Shown: piece after piece, positions 12,823-13,142 of the stretch
Layout of the letters: the number at the start of each line of letters is the position of its first letter
Position numbering within the stretch: position 1 is the first letter of the stretch
Assembly (NCBI GenBank): GCA_035540915.1
Contig: DATLFQ010000092.1
Coordinates: 1 to 13,142, forward strand
Length of the DNA: 13,142 nt
Source of the DNA: DATLFQ01 sp035540915
GTDB lineage: Bacteria; Actinomycetota; Acidimicrobiia; Acidimicrobiales; GCA-2861595
Reading direction: 5' to 3'
Translations under genes and position numbers: made by a program
Notes under the pieces: model-generated
What the model saw: only the letters and a program-made list of their open reading frames with translations
Database searches by the model: none
Told to the model about the DNA's origin: nothing

Positions 12823-12835
12823 CCGTGATTACTCT
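12807..12835 (+). promoter_or_regulatory. groEL promoter between the two CIRCE elements
   Basis: TTGCGG (12807-12812) and TACTCT (12830-12835) are separated by 17 bp, a good housekeeping promoter. The -35 lies in the spacer of CIRCE 1, and the -10 runs into the left arm of CIRCE 2, with the predicted start inside CIRCE 2. HrcA bound at either site would block RNA polymerase. Confidence 0.65.
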
Positions 12836-12860
12836 GGCACTCGAACACCGAGAGTGCTAA
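12834..12860 (+). promoter_or_regulatory. CIRCE operator 2 (HrcA site) upstream of groEL
   Basis: CTGGCACTC-N9-GAGTGCTAA; the right arm is the exact CIRCE consensus and the left arm differs at two outer bases. Its centre is 38 bp from that of operator 1. It ends 28 bp before the groEL ATG. Confidence 0.95.
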
Positions 12861-12888
12861 CGCCCGCCACCTCCGGGAGGGGAACGCA

Positions 12889-13142
12889 ATGCCCAAGATG
12901 ATTGCCTTCGACGAGCACGCTCGCCGTGCGCTCGAGAGCGGGATGAACCAGCTCGCCGACGCCGTCCGCGTCACCCTCGGCCCCAAGGGCCGCAACGTCG
13001 TCCTGGACAAGAAGTGGGGCGCTCCCACCATCACCAACGACGGTGTGTCGATCGCCAAGGAGATCGACCTCGAGGACCCCTACGAGAGGATCGGCGCCGA
13101 GCTCGTCAAGGAAGTCGCCAAGAAGACCGACGACGTCGCCGG
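12889..13142 (+). CDS. groL: Chaperonin GroEL (partial, N-terminal)
   Basis: The first 84 residues of the 60-kDa chaperonin, cut by the right edge of the window. It begins MPKMIAFDEHARRALESGMN and contains the ATP-site stretch VTLGPKGRNVVLDKKWG and TITNDGVSIAKEIDLEDPYE, diagnostic for GroEL. A ribosome binding site GGAGGGG lies about 6-12 nt upstream. Two CIRCE elements and a clear promoter precede it, so it is HrcA-regulated and heat-inducible. No groES lies upstream; many Actinobacteria have a second groEL that stands alone like this. The gene order threonine-synthase-like, sulfur carrier, groEL resembles one I recall from Streptomyces. Confidence 0.97.
   Translation, partial: MPKMIAFDEHARRALESGMNQLADAVRVTLGPKGRNVVLDKKWGAPTITNDGVSIAKEIDLEDPYERIGAELVKEVAKKTDDVA

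Overview
The window looks like chromosomal DNA of a high-GC actinobacterium. Its gene content fits this: a SigE-like ECF sigma factor, a DUF3263/LytR_C pair, GpgS, a paired threonine-synthase-like protein and ThiS/MoaD protein, and two CIRCE operators in front of groEL. Many genes start with GTG, and several have a TANNNT-like -10 box just 6-9 nt before the start codon. Codon-dense packing with frequent ATGA stop/start overlaps suggests Acidimicrobiia or a relative, but that placement is inference. I see no mobile elements, CRISPR arrays or phage genes. No stretch over 300 bp lacks a gene; the longest gap (11061-11229) holds a riboswitch.

Left part (1-3433, all minus strand): an ECF sigma factor overlaps the start of a truncated downstream gene and has an ECF-type promoter of its own. 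Next is an SMR-family guanidinium exporter (sugE/gdx) whose leader closely resembles a guanidine-III (ykkC-III) riboswitch. A carotenoid pair, crtI-crtB (phytoene desaturase and phytoene synthase), follows with overlapping stop and start codons. Divergent from crtI is a secreted HExxH zinc metallopeptidase (3488-4663), then tRNA-Thr(UGU) on the minus strand, then a DUF3263 - LytR_C pair like the Rv0430-virR pair of mycobacteria.

Middle part (5795-11060): a compatible-solute neighbourhood. otsB (+) and otsA (-) face each other and make trehalose. otsA and a glycerate kinase diverge from a 21-bp gap. An AI-2E-family membrane protein and gpgS (glucosyl-3-phosphoglycerate synthase, -) converge on a shared hairpin.

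Right part (11120-13142): the most interesting locus. A well-preserved SAM-I (S-box) riboswitch lies directly before a threonine-synthase-like PLP enzyme, followed 7 bp later by a ThiS/MoaD-type sulfur carrier ending in Gly-Gly. SAM control plus a sulfur carrier suggests that the 'threonine synthase' makes homocysteine from O-phosphohomoserine and a protein thiocarboxylate, a methionine route rather than (or besides) threonine synthesis. The window ends in groEL, under two CIRCE operators and with no groES in front.
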